Positions 41,428 through 49,721 of a stretch of 64,000 nt of DNA are shown in pieces (positions within the stretch are counted from its first letter, which is position 1; every line of letters starts with the position of its first letter). Position numbers and translations under genes: made by a program. The notes under the pieces are model-generated. The model had not been told where the DNA came from. It was given only the letters and a program-made list of their open reading frames with translations, and did no database searches. The stretch is taken from contig NZ_JACCBF010000001.1 of the NCBI RefSeq assembly GCF_013409625.1, positions 1,302,001 through 1,366,000 of the forward strand, written 5' to 3'. The stretch comes from Nocardioides kongjuensis (GTDB lineage: Bacteria > Actinomycetota > Actinomycetes > Propionibacteriales > Nocardioidaceae).

Positions 41428-42834
41428 TCAGCCTGCCTGCTTGTCGTCCACGATCTCGGCGTCGACCGCGAGGTCGAAGTCGAATGTGAGCTCCTCGCGC
41501 TCGAGGTCGGCGAGCGCGGAGAACTCGCTCGAGGTGAGGGCCTTGGGCGTCTCCTCGATCTCGGTCGGCGCCGGGATCGTGGCGATCGGGTCCGCGGCGT
41601 TGAGCTTGCGGGCGGCGGGGAGGACGGAGCGCTCGAGGGAGCCGGTGAAGCTGTTGTAGTCCTTCACGCTGCGCTGGATCGAGCGGCCGAGCTTGTCGAC
41701 GTGCTCGGAGAGCTTGAGGATGCGGCGGTAGAGGACCTGGCCGAGCTCGAAGAGGACCTGTGCGTCCTCGGTGAGCGCCTCCTGCTTCCAGGTGAAGGCG
41801 ACCGTCTTGAGCATGCCCCACAGGTTGGTGGGGGTGGCGAGCACGATGCCTTGCTTGAAGGCGTGCTCCATCAGCGAGGGGTCGACCTCGAGGGCGGCGT
41901 TGAGGAGCTGCTCGTTGGGGATGAACGCGACGGTGAACTCCGGACTGATCGCCAGACCGGTCCAGTACCCCTTCTGGGAGAGGGTGTCGACGTGGCCGCG
42001 GACCTTGCGGGCGTGGTCCTCGAGCAGGCGCTGACGCACCTCGGGCTCGAGGCCCTCGCGCTGGGCGTCCATGAACGCGTTGTAGGGGACCTTGGCGTCG
42101 ATCGCCATCTGCTTGCCGCCGGGCAGGTTGATCACCATGTCGGGCCGGCGGGCTCCCGAGTCGGCCTCGACGGAGTGCTGGAGCTCGAAGTCGACGCGGT
42201 TGAGCAGGCCGGCCGTCTCGACCAGGGTGCGCAGCTGGGTCTCGCCCCACGCGCCGCGCACCGCGTTGTTCTTGAGGACCGAGGCCAGTGTGTCGGCCGC
42301 CTTGCGGGAGTCCTCAACCGAGCGCTGGGTGTGCTGGATCTGGGTCGCGAGCTCGGTGTGCTGGCGGACCCGCGCCTTCTCGAGCTCGTCGACCTTCTGC
42401 TGCATCGAGCGGAGGTGCTCGACGACGGGCGTGAGCGTCTTGAGGACCTGGGTCTGGCCGGACTCGCCCCGCTCGCGCTCCTGCTGGGCCTGGCGCTGCT
42501 GCTCCACCAGCGTGCGGTACCGGGCGCGGGCGTCGTCGACGGCGTCACGCAGCTCGTCGACGGTGGCCAGGGCGCCGGTCAGCTCGGCCTGGACGGCGGC
42601 CCGGGCCGCAGCCTCCTCGGCCAGGACGGCGGCGGTGCGGGACTCGCCCTCGAGTCGCACGCGCTCGACCTCGTGGCGCAGGTCGGCGAGCTCCGCCTCG
42701 TGGCGCGCCGCGACGACCTCGGGAGCCTCGCCCGGGGCGACCTCCACGGTGGCCGGCAGGAGCGACTGGCGCACCATCCAGCCGACCCCCGCACCGAGCA
42801 GGAGACCGACGAGGAGAGCGAGGAGGATGGCCAT
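41428..42834 (-). CDS. rmuC: DNA recombination protein RmuC
   Basis: This 468-residue protein has an N-terminal membrane helix (ILLALLVGLLLGAGVGWMVRQ), a long coiled coil rich in Glu/Ala/Arg through residue 150 and the RmuC nuclease-like domain at about residues 175-400. That domain has the motifs NNAVRGAWGETQLRTLVETAGL, RRPDMVINLPGGKQMAIDAKVPYNAF and KGYWTGLAISPEFTVAFIPNEQLLNAAL, and the D/E/K residues of PD-(D/E)xK nucleases. RmuC limits sequence inversions during recombination. The ATG at 42834 was chosen over an upstream TTG at 42846. The leftward gene converges on the repeat array. Confidence 0.93.
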   Translation of the reverse strand: MAILLALLVGLLLGAGVGWMVRQSLLPATVEVAPGEAPEVVAARHEAELADLRHEVERVRLEGESRTAAVLAEEAAARAAVQAELTGALATVDELRDAVDDARARYRTLVEQQRQAQQERERGESGQTQVLKTLTPVVEHLRSMQQKVDELEKARVRQHTELATQIQHTQRSVEDSRKAADTLASVLKNNAVRGAWGETQLRTLVETAGLLNRVDFELQHSVEADSGARRPDMVINLPGGKQMAIDAKVPYNAFMDAQREGLEPEVRQRLLEDHARKVRGHVDTLSQKGYWTGLAISPEFTVAFIPNEQLLNAALEVDPSLMEHAFKQGIVLATPTNLWGMLKTVAFTWKQEALTEDAQVLFELGQVLYRRILKLSEHVDKLGRSIQRSVKDYNSFTGSLERSVLPAARKLNAADPIATIPAPTEIEETPKALTSSEFSALADLEREELTFDFDLAVDAEIVDDKQAG

Positions 42835-42894
42835 GGGTGCAGTCAAACAGGAGGGCCCGACAGAACTCCTCGGGCCACGCCGGGCGCCTGCGGA

Positions 42895-43716
42895 TCAGGC
42901 GTACCGGACCGTCCGGTCGCCCTTCGTCCAGCCGTACAGCGCGAGCCCACCGGCCGCGGCCAGCCGCACCGACAGACCGGTCGGGGCGCCGACCGCGACG
43001 AGCGCGCCGATCCCGCTGGCGACCGCCTTCTGGACCAGCTCGAAACCGGCGCGGCCGCTGATGACCAGCACGGACTCGGCCGACGGTGCCCCGGCCAGGA
43101 CCCGTGAGCCGACGACCTTGTCGACGGCGTTGTGCCGTCCCACGTCCTCCCGTACGGCGACCAGCCCGCCCTCCGCGTCGAAGAGCCCCGCCGCGTGGGC
43201 GCTGCCGGTGCGCTCGAAGAGCTGCTGGTGCGGCCGCATCAGGTCGGGCAGCCGGCGCACCAGCTCGGGGGAGGGGAGGGGGCCCGACCAGGGCAGCGAG
43301 GGGCGACGGGAGAGCACCTCGTCGACCTCGTCGGTCCCACACACCCCGCAGGCTGCCGACCCGGCGCTGAGTGCGTCGAGCTGGCTCGGGACCCGCGACG
43401 GCACCGCGTCGAGGGTGACGGTGACGACGTTGAACTCCTGCTCGGGCCGCAGCTCGACGTCGGTGCAGTACGCGACGCCGGCCGGACGGCCGAGACCCTC
43501 GTGGTGCACCCAACCGGCGGCCAGCTCGAAGTCGTTGCCGGGGGTCCGCAGCGTCGTCCACACCCGTCGTGCCGGGGCACCCGGCCACGCCAGCCGGATC
43601 TCGAGCGGCTCCTCGGTGAGCACCCGGTCCTCCGGCCGACGTACGTCGTCGCCGCGGTGCTCCTCGACCCGCACCCGCGTGGTCGGCCCCGGCCGCCGGG
43701 CCTTGACGCCGGTCAC
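42895..43716 (-). CDS. fdhD: Formate dehydrogenase accessory sulfurtransferase FdhD
   Basis: This 273-residue protein delivers sulfur to the Mo-bis-MGD cofactor of formate dehydrogenase. It has RVWTTLRTPGNDFELAAGWVHHEGL, the catalytic cysteine pair in AACGVCGTDEVDEV, and DVGRHNAVDKVVGS followed by LVISGRAGFELVQKAVASGI. The GTG at 43714-43716 overlaps the pepN stop (GTGA), so it is coupled to pepN. No formate dehydrogenase gene is in the window, so the target enzyme is encoded elsewhere. Confidence 0.94.
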   Translation of the reverse strand: MTGVKARRPGPTTRVRVEEHRGDDVRRPEDRVLTEEPLEIRLAWPGAPARRVWTTLRTPGNDFELAAGWVHHEGLGRPAGVAYCTDVELRPEQEFNVVTVTLDAVPSRVPSQLDALSAGSAACGVCGTDEVDEVLSRRPSLPWSGPLPSPELVRRLPDLMRPHQQLFERTGSAHAAGLFDAEGGLVAVREDVGRHNAVDKVVGSRVLAGAPSAESVLVISGRAGFELVQKAVASGIGALVAVGAPTGLSVRLAAAGGLALYGWTKGDRTVRYA

Positions 43717-46142
43717 AGCACGGCCCGCCGTCGGCGCAGCTCGTCGAGCCGGTCGGTCAGCCGGCGTCGTACGGCGCCCGGCAGGTCGCGCTCGAGCGCG
43801 GCGACGGCGGCGGCCTCGGTGGCGTCGTCGAGGTGGGTGATGGGGAAGTAGGCCTCGACGACCTCGCCCTGCACCCAGCCCTGGTGGGCACCCATGATCG
43901 TGTCGAGCTGCTCGAAGTAGGCGGTGGCGAAGGGCGCGGTGATCTCGCGCTGGCCGGCCTGCCACAGCCCGTTTCCGGCCGCCTTGACCTCGTAGTTGGG
44001 GACCGACACCTCACCGATCGCCCGCGCCCAGGCGAACTGCTTGGCCTCGAGGGTCGGCAGCGAGGACACGGCCCGAGCGTGGTGCACGGTGGTCGTGCCG
44101 CTGCGCTCCGCCTCGAGCGCCGCGTCCAGCGCCGCCCGGTCGGTGGCCCCGAGCTCGGCGAGCCGGCGGCGGGCCTTCCAGCGCAGGTCGTTGTCGGCGA
44201 CGATCCCCTCGGGCAGGTCCTCGCCCGCCGCCCAGCGCTCCAGCTCGTCGGCGTCCGCCGCCGAGAGCACCGTCGCCCGGAAGGCCGACAGCTGCAGCTC
44301 GGAGCCCACGTCCGCGGCCTCGGCCGCCCGTCGGACGGCGGCGTGGAACCGCTCCGTGGTCCCGGCCGGTGCGAGCGGCAGCACGGTCTCCAGCACCCAC
44401 GGCAGCAGGTTCCGGGCGCCGTCGGAGGTGTCCTCGACGGGAGGTGCGGTCGCGAGCAGGTCGGCGACCTGGGCGGGGGTGAGCGCACCTTCGAACAGGC
44501 CCAACCGGACGCTGTTCCACATGGTCGCGCGCAGCTGCGGGTCGGTCATCGCCGGCGCCAGTGTCGGCAGCGCCGCCATGGTCAGCGCGTCGGGCGGGCT
44601 GACCGCCCAGGTCGACTCGGTGGCGTCGAGGAGCACGGGCGCGTCGCCGGCCTCGAGCGGCGTGGCCGGGCCGTCGACCACGAGCGGCCGCTGGGTCCAG
44701 CCGTCCGCACCGTGGGTGGCGACGACGAGGTCGTGGCGGCGGTCGGCGGGGTGGGCCGCGGGGGAGGTACGACGGACCACCCCGGCCCCGCGGTCGAGGT
44801 CGAGCCGGTCAGCGCCCGGCGTGAGCAGCCAGTCCTTGATGAAGCCGTCGAGGCTGGCGCCGCCGGCAGCCCGCTCCCAGCTCGCGAACAGGTCGTGCAT
44901 CGTCGCGTTGCCGAACCGGTGCAGCTCGAAGTGATCGCGCACGCCACCGAGGAAGGCGTCGTCGCCGAGGCGGCGGGCGAGCTGGCGCAGCACGTTCGAG
45001 CCACGCGCGTAGGAGATGCCGTCGAAGTTCTGCAGCGCCGAGAGGGCGTCGGGCGCGGCATTGCCGGCGACGGGGTGCGTCGTCGGACGCTGGTCGGCGG
45101 TGATGCCCCACGTGCGGCGGGCGTAGGAGTCGTGCAGGGGGCCGTCGGCGTACTCCGTGGCGTCGGTGATCACGCGCAGTCCCATGTACTCGGCGAACGA
45201 CTCGTTGAGCCACAGGTCGTCCCACCACTTCGGCGTGACGATGTTGCCGAACCACTGGTGCGCCATCTCGTGGGCGATGATGTTGGCCCGGAAGCTGCGG
45301 TCGGCGCGGGTGCTGGCACCTTCGAAGAGGAGCGGGTCACGCAGCGTGATGCAGCCCGGGTTCTCCATCGCACCGGCGTTGAACTCGGGCACGAACGCCT
45401 GGTGGTAGTCGCCGAAGGGGTACCGGATGCCGAAGAGCCGGTGCAGCTCGTCGAACGACTGCCGGGTCAGGGTCAGCAGCTCGTCGGCCTCGCGGTCGAG
45501 CGTCGCGGCGAGGCTCTGCCGCGAGCTCAGGCCGAGCGGGATGCCGTCGTGCTCGTCGCGGATCAGGTGGTAGGGCCCGGCCACGACGGTGACGAAGTAC
45601 GTCGCCAGCGGCTGCGTCGGCCCGAGCTCCCACCGCTTCGTCGTGCCGTCACCACCGGTCTCGGCGGCCGGCGCGTTGCCGACCACCAGCCAGTCGGACG
45701 GCGCGGTCACCCGCACGGAGTAGGGCGCCTTGAGGTCGGGCTGGTCGAAGCACGCGAACACCGACGGGGCCGCGTCCATGAAGGACATCCCGTAGACGTA
45801 GGCCTTGCCGTCGACCGGGTCGACCGAGCGGTGCAGGCCCTCGCCGTCGTTGCGGAAGGCCATCGTCGCGTCGACGACCAGCTCGTGCTCGCCGGCGGCC
45901 AGGTCCAGCGCGATCCTGCCGTCCGCCAGCTGCTCGACGTCGAGCGGGTGACCGTCGAGCCGCGCGGCGTGCAGCGCCCGTGGCTTCACGTCGACGAACG
46001 TGTCGGCCCGCTCGCTGCGGAACCGGATCGTGGTGACCGAGTGGAAGGTCTCCTCGCTCGACGACAGGTCCAGCTCGACGTCGTACGACGTCACGGTGAG
46101 CACGCTCGCGCGGTGCTCGGCTTCGGCGCGGGTGAGGCTCAT
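43713..46142 (-). CDS. pepN: Aminopeptidase N (M1 metallopeptidase)
   Basis: This 809-residue peptidase removes N-terminal residues from peptides. The exopeptidase motif GAMEN lies at residues 257-261, and the zinc motif HEMAHQW at 291-297 with the third ligand Glu in NESFAEYMG near residue 314. A C-terminal ERAP1_C-like helical domain from about residue 520 completes the family architecture. The ATG at 46140-46142 gives a normal start. It is divergent from an SDR gene and followed immediately by fdhD. Confidence 0.96.
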   Translation of the reverse strand: MSLTRAEAEHRASVLTVTSYDVELDLSSSEETFHSVTTIRFRSERADTFVDVKPRALHAARLDGHPLDVEQLADGRIALDLAAGEHELVVDATMAFRNDGEGLHRSVDPVDGKAYVYGMSFMDAAPSVFACFDQPDLKAPYSVRVTAPSDWLVVGNAPAAETGGDGTTKRWELGPTQPLATYFVTVVAGPYHLIRDEHDGIPLGLSSRQSLAATLDREADELLTLTRQSFDELHRLFGIRYPFGDYHQAFVPEFNAGAMENPGCITLRDPLLFEGASTRADRSFRANIIAHEMAHQWFGNIVTPKWWDDLWLNESFAEYMGLRVITDATEYADGPLHDSYARRTWGITADQRPTTHPVAGNAAPDALSALQNFDGISYARGSNVLRQLARRLGDDAFLGGVRDHFELHRFGNATMHDLFASWERAAGGASLDGFIKDWLLTPGADRLDLDRGAGVVRRTSPAAHPADRRHDLVVATHGADGWTQRPLVVDGPATPLEAGDAPVLLDATESTWAVSPPDALTMAALPTLAPAMTDPQLRATMWNSVRLGLFEGALTPAQVADLLATAPPVEDTSDGARNLLPWVLETVLPLAPAGTTERFHAAVRRAAEAADVGSELQLSAFRATVLSAADADELERWAAGEDLPEGIVADNDLRWKARRRLAELGATDRAALDAALEAERSGTTTVHHARAVSSLPTLEAKQFAWARAIGEVSVPNYEVKAAGNGLWQAGQREITAPFATAYFEQLDTIMGAHQGWVQGEVVEAYFPITHLDDATEAAAVAALERDLPGAVRRRLTDRLDELRRRRAVL

Positions 46143-46196
46143 CCGGCCAGCCTAGAACTCAACCGGATGCACGGCGGATGTGGGAGGGTTCGGGCC

Positions 46197-47078
46197 ATGC
46201 GTGCGTGGACCCAGGTGCCGCCCCAGCAGGGCCGGCGGTACGTCATCACCGGCTCGAACGGCGGACTCGGGCTCGAGACCGCCCGGATCCTCGGGTCACG
46301 TGGCGCCGAGATCGTGATGGCCTGCCGCAGCGTCGAGAAGGCCTCCGCCGCCGCCCGCACCGTGCCGGGCCACGACAAGGGCCGGGTCGAGGTGCGCCAG
46401 GTCGACGTCAGCTCCCTGGACTCCGTGCGGCTGTTCGCGAAGGGGCTGGAGGCCGACGGCCGCCCGGTCGACGTCCTGGTCAACAACGCCGGCGTGCTCG
46501 GCGTACCGCACTCGGTGACGCCGGAGGGCGTCGAGATGCACTTCGCGACCAACTACCTCGGCCACTTCCTGCTCACCCAGCTGCTGCTGCCGCTGCTCAC
46601 CGACCGGGTGGTCGTGATCAGCTCGCGCGAGCACCGCTCCGGACGCATCGACCTCGACGACCTCGGTTGGCAGCGCCGTCCCTACCGGCCCTTCCAGGCG
46701 TACGGCGACTCCAAGCTCGCCGACCTGCTCTTCATGCGCGAGCTGGACCGCCGCCTGCGCAGCCAGGGCTCTCACCTGCGCGCCGTCGCCGCCCACCCGG
46801 GCGCCTCCGCGACTGCGATCACCAGCGGATCGGGCCACCCGGTCGTCACCGCCATCGGCCACTACGGCCAGAAGCTGGTCGGCATGCCCGCCTGGCGCGG
46901 TGCCCTGTGCACCGTCTACGCCGCCACCATGCCCGTCGACGGCGGCACCTACATCGGCCCCCACGGCCGCACCGAGCTGTGGGGGTGGCCGGCCCCGGCC
47001 CGGATGTCGCACAAAGCGGACGACGAGGTCCTCGCGCGAGCGTTGTGGGAGCGGTCGATCGAGCTCACCGGGATCTGA
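46197..47078 (+). CDS. SDR family oxidoreductase (retinol dehydrogenase-like)
   Basis: This 293-residue SDR is of the RDH/WWOX-like subgroup: YVITGSNGGLGLETARILGSRGAEIVMACRSVEKASAAARTV (TGxxxGxG), VLVNNAGVLGVPHSVTPEGVEMHFATNYLGHFLLTQLLLP, catalytic S (VISSREH), then Y-xxx-K in YGDSKLADLLF. The long NNAG-to-FATNYLGHF motif marks the subgroup. It should reduce a lipid or aldehyde substrate. It is divergent from pepN (54-bp gap) and followed after 85 bp by a short monooxygenase-like gene. Confidence 0.9.
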   Translation: MRAWTQVPPQQGRRYVITGSNGGLGLETARILGSRGAEIVMACRSVEKASAAARTVPGHDKGRVEVRQVDVSSLDSVRLFAKGLEADGRPVDVLVNNAGVLGVPHSVTPEGVEMHFATNYLGHFLLTQLLLPLLTDRVVVISSREHRSGRIDLDDLGWQRRPYRPFQAYGDSKLADLLFMRELDRRLRSQGSHLRAVAAHPGASATAITSGSGHPVVTAIGHYGQKLVGMPAWRGALCTVYAATMPVDGGTYIGPHGRTELWGWPAPARMSHKADDEVLARALWERSIELTGI

Positions 47079-47163
47079 CTGGGCGCACGAAGAACGGGTA
47101 CTGCCCTCTCGCGGTCGACGGCTGCAGCGGTGAGTCCCTACAAGTGCAAACGGAGTCAGACTG

Positions 47164-47463
47164 ATGCTGACGAAAGCGCTTCTCGTACGCCTCGAGGCCC
47201 TCCCGGGCAAGGAGGCGGAACTCGCCGACTTCCTCACCGCGGCCCGATCGATCGTGATGCAGGAGCCCGGAACGATCGCCTGGTTCGCGATCCAGTTCGG
47301 GCCCTCGAGCTTCGGGGTCTACGACGTCTTCCCGGACGACGAGGCCCGGGACGCGCACCTGGCGGGCGGTGTGGGGCAGGCACTCGGTCCCAACACCGGG
47401 GTCCTCTTCTCCGAGCCTGAGATCGAGAAGATCGACATCCTGGCCGACAAGGTCCCGGCGTAG
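47164..47463 (+). CDS. Antibiotic biosynthesis monooxygenase (ABM) domain protein
   Basis: This 99-residue protein has the ferredoxin-like ABM pattern: KALLVRLEALPGKEAELADFLTAARSIVMQEPGTIAWFAIQFGPSSFGVYDVFPDDEARDAHLAGGVGQAL. ABM enzymes oxidise aromatic or heme-like substrates, though many small homologues have unknown roles. The ATG at 47164 has only weak ribosome-binding sequence. It shares length with the ABM protein at 53781 but little sequence. It converges on the cyclophilin gene. Confidence 0.8.
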   Translation: MLTKALLVRLEALPGKEAELADFLTAARSIVMQEPGTIAWFAIQFGPSSFGVYDVFPDDEARDAHLAGGVGQALGPNTGVLFSEPEIEKIDILADKVPA

Positions 47464-47498
47464 CCTTCCTCGGGCGCTGCGGCGCTGTTGGTGCCGCG

Positions 47499-48254
47499 TC
47501 AGCCGATCTCGATGCTCTCGAACGTGACCGGCGTGTTCGGCCGGCCGCCGCCGCTCTGTGCCCAGTACCCGTCGTTCCCGCTCGCGGTCGCCTTCTTCAG
47601 CGTCGCGACCGACGCGGCGTCGAGGTGGCCCCAGACGGTGTAGTCCGGCGGGAACTGGGAGTCTCCGAAGACGATGAAGAACTGGCCGCCGCCGGAGTGG
47701 GGCCGGCCGGTGTTCGCCATGGCCAGGGTTCCGGCCGGGTAGGTCTCCGTGCCGTCGACCTCGTCCGGGATCGTGTAGCCCGGACCGCCGGTGCCGGTCT
47801 TGGGGTCGGCGTCGGCCGCCTTGGGGTCGAAGTACGGGTCGCCGCACTGGAGGAACTCGAACCCGGGGTCGTTGCCCTGGCGGTGGCACGAGGTGTTGTC
47901 GTAGTAGCCCTGCTCGACCAGGGAGACGAAGGACTCGACGGTGCAGGGCGCCTTCGTGGCGTCGAGGGTGACCGTGAGCTTGCCGATCGAGGTCGTGAGC
48001 ACGGCCGTGACGTCGCTGGTGTACTCCGGCGTCGTGGGCGGCAGCTCGACGTCGCGCGCGGGCTCACCCTCCGCGACCCAGTCACACTCGCCGGCGGCGG
48101 CCGGCGTGCCGGCCGTGGTCGCCTCGGTCGTGACCGATCCGGACGGCGACGTGGACTCGGCGTTCCCCGGGTCCTTGGCGGTGTCGTCGCCGCAGGCGGA
48201 CACGGAGGCGAGGAGCAGCAGGGCCGGGACCCCGGCGAGCAGGCGAGAGCGCAT
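47499..48254 (-). CDS. Lipoprotein peptidylprolyl isomerase (cyclophilin)
   Basis: This is a 251-residue secreted cyclophilin with a signal peptide and lipobox LLLASVSAC, so Cys (near residue 18) should be lipidated. A Ser/Thr/Pro/Gly linker follows. The cyclophilin domain (about residues 80-250) has TLDATKAPCTVESFVSLVEQGYYDNTSCHR, TGGPGYTIPDEVDG, TLAMANTGRPHSGGGQFFIVFGDS and VWGHLDAASVATLKK. It should fold extracytoplasmic proteins. ATG 48254 is used, with ATG 48263 also possible. It is divergent from the LLM gene (62 bp). Confidence 0.92.
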   Translation of the reverse strand: MRSRLLAGVPALLLLASVSACGDDTAKDPGNAESTSPSGSVTTEATTAGTPAAAGECDWVAEGEPARDVELPPTTPEYTSDVTAVLTTSIGKLTVTLDATKAPCTVESFVSLVEQGYYDNTSCHRQGNDPGFEFLQCGDPYFDPKAADADPKTGTGGPGYTIPDEVDGTETYPAGTLAMANTGRPHSGGGQFFIVFGDSQFPPDYTVWGHLDAASVATLKKATASGNDGYWAQSGGGRPNTPVTFESIEIG

Positions 48255-48316
48255 GGCCCGCATCGTACGCAGCGCAGCGCGCACCTCCCGCGACACGTCC
48301 GGGCTAGGTTGGCGGC

Positions 48317-49183
48317 ATGGACCTCGGCATCCACTACGCGAGCTTCAGCCACCCGGAGTGGGACCGGCGACTGGCCACGCGGCTGGCGGCGACGGCACAG
48401 ATCGCCGACGAGGGCGGGATCGCGCTGTTCACCGTGATGGACCACTACTTCCAGATGGAGATGGCGGGCGGTCCGGCCGAGCCGATGCTCGAGGGCTACA
48501 CGACGCTCGGCTTCCTCGCGGGTCGCACCGAGCGGATCGCTCTCGGCCTGCTCGTGACCGGTGTGACCTACCGCCACCCGGGCCTGCTCGCCAAGATCGT
48601 GACGACGCTGGACGTGCTGTCGGGTGGCCGGGCGTGGCTGGGGATCGGCGCAGCCTGGTACGAGCGCGAGCACGCCGGGCTCGGCGTACCCTTCCAGCCG
48701 GTCGCCGAGAGGTTCGAGCGGCTCGAGGACACGCTGCGGATCTGCCGGCAGATGTGGAGCGACGAGGACGGCGCCTTCGACGGCACGCACCACCGGCTCG
48801 CCGAGACGATCTGCGTCCCGCCGCCGGTGAACGGGAGGGTGCCGATCCTGATCGGGGGTTCGGGGGAGCGCAAGACGCTTCGGCTCGTCGCACAGTACGG
48901 CGACGCCTGCAACCTCTTCACCGGCGAGGGGCCCGACGGCGTGGCCGCCAAGCTCGACGTGCTGCGCCGGCACTGCGACGACGTCGGGCGCGACTACGAC
49001 GAGATCCGCAAGACGATCCTGTGGTTCGGCGACCCGGTCGCCGAACCGGACCGGTTCGCCCGGGAGATGGCGAGGTACGCCGGTCTGGGGATCACCTTGA
49101 CCGCGCTGATGCCGCCCACCGGGGATCCCGAGCGGTGGGCGGCGTCGCTGGTCGACCAGGTGCTGCCGACCCTCAGCCGGTGA
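48317..49183 (+). CDS. LLM class F420-dependent oxidoreductase
   Basis: This 288-residue protein has the luciferase-like monooxygenase barrel signature of F420-dependent enzymes: DLGIHYASFSHPEWDRRLATRLAATAQIADEGGIALFTVMDHY, LLVTGVTYRHPGLLAKIVTTLDVLSGGRAWLGIGAAWYEREHAGLGVPF, RFERLEDTLRICRQMW, and ILIGGSGERKTLRLVAQYGDACNLF. F420 enzymes are a mark of actinobacteria. Its substrate is unknown. The 3' end overlaps the convergent NTF2-like gene by 11 bp. Confidence 0.92.
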   Translation: MDLGIHYASFSHPEWDRRLATRLAATAQIADEGGIALFTVMDHYFQMEMAGGPAEPMLEGYTTLGFLAGRTERIALGLLVTGVTYRHPGLLAKIVTTLDVLSGGRAWLGIGAAWYEREHAGLGVPFQPVAERFERLEDTLRICRQMWSDEDGAFDGTHHRLAETICVPPPVNGRVPILIGGSGERKTLRLVAQYGDACNLFTGEGPDGVAAKLDVLRRHCDDVGRDYDEIRKTILWFGDPVAEPDRFAREMARYAGLGITLTALMPPTGDPERWAASLVDQVLPTLSR

Positions 49184-49721
49184 GGGCGACGAAGTCGGCC
49201 GGCAGCTCGTGGTCCTCGAGGACGCGCATCTCGATCGGGCCGCCGGTGTAGGAGTCCTCGGCGATGATCATCAGGTCCTCGTCGAAGGACCAGAAGATCA
49301 CGTTGCGCATCTTGATCAGGTAGTTCTTGTCCGCCTCGGCGAAGCCGGCCGCCATCGGGTGCTGGACCATCAGCGCACCCGGCTGGATGAGGGTGAGCAC
49401 ACCCTCGATCACGATGCAGTCGTCGTCGACGACCATCCGCTCGCAGAAGAACTCCAGCACGTGGCCGTTGTTCTCGACCAGGTTCGTGTAGTACTCCGCC
49501 ACACCCTCCTTGGTCTTCGGGCCGACATCACCGGAGAGCTCCCAGAAGTGGTAGCTCGTGGCGTCGCCGAGGGTGCCGATCAGGGTCTCCAGGTCGCCGT
49601 CGCGCTCGGCGGCGGCGTGCACCCGCATCCGCTCCAGCATGGTCCGCTGACGCGGCGACTCGGTGGTCGCCAGCCGCCGGGTGATGAAGTCGACGAGGTG
49701 GCTCCGGTTGAGCTCGATCAC
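49173..49721 (-). CDS. NTF2/SnoaL-like domain protein
   Basis: This 182-residue protein has an N-terminal helical part and a SnoaL-like region (HAAAERDGDLETLIGTLGDATSYHFWELSGDVGPKTKEGVAEYYTNLVENNGHVLEFFCERMVVDDDCIVIEGVLTLIQPG). Such proteins occur in steroid and aromatic degradation operons as isomerases or hydratases. It starts at GTG and overlaps the ligase stop (GTGA), so the two are coupled. Confidence 0.78.
   Translation of the reverse strand: MIELNRSHLVDFITRRLATTESPRQRTMLERMRVHAAAERDGDLETLIGTLGDATSYHFWELSGDVGPKTKEGVAEYYTNLVENNGHVLEFFCERMVVDDDCIVIEGVLTLIQPGALMVQHPMAAGFAEADKNYLIKMRNVIFWSFDEDLMIIAEDSYTGGPIEMRVLEDHELPADFVALTG

Noticed and set aside
43833..46196. Long plus-strand frame opposite pepN that would extend the SDR gene upstream
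   Set aside because: Overlaps a full-length M1 aminopeptidase with zinc and GAMEN motifs; the SDR start at 46197 is natural.
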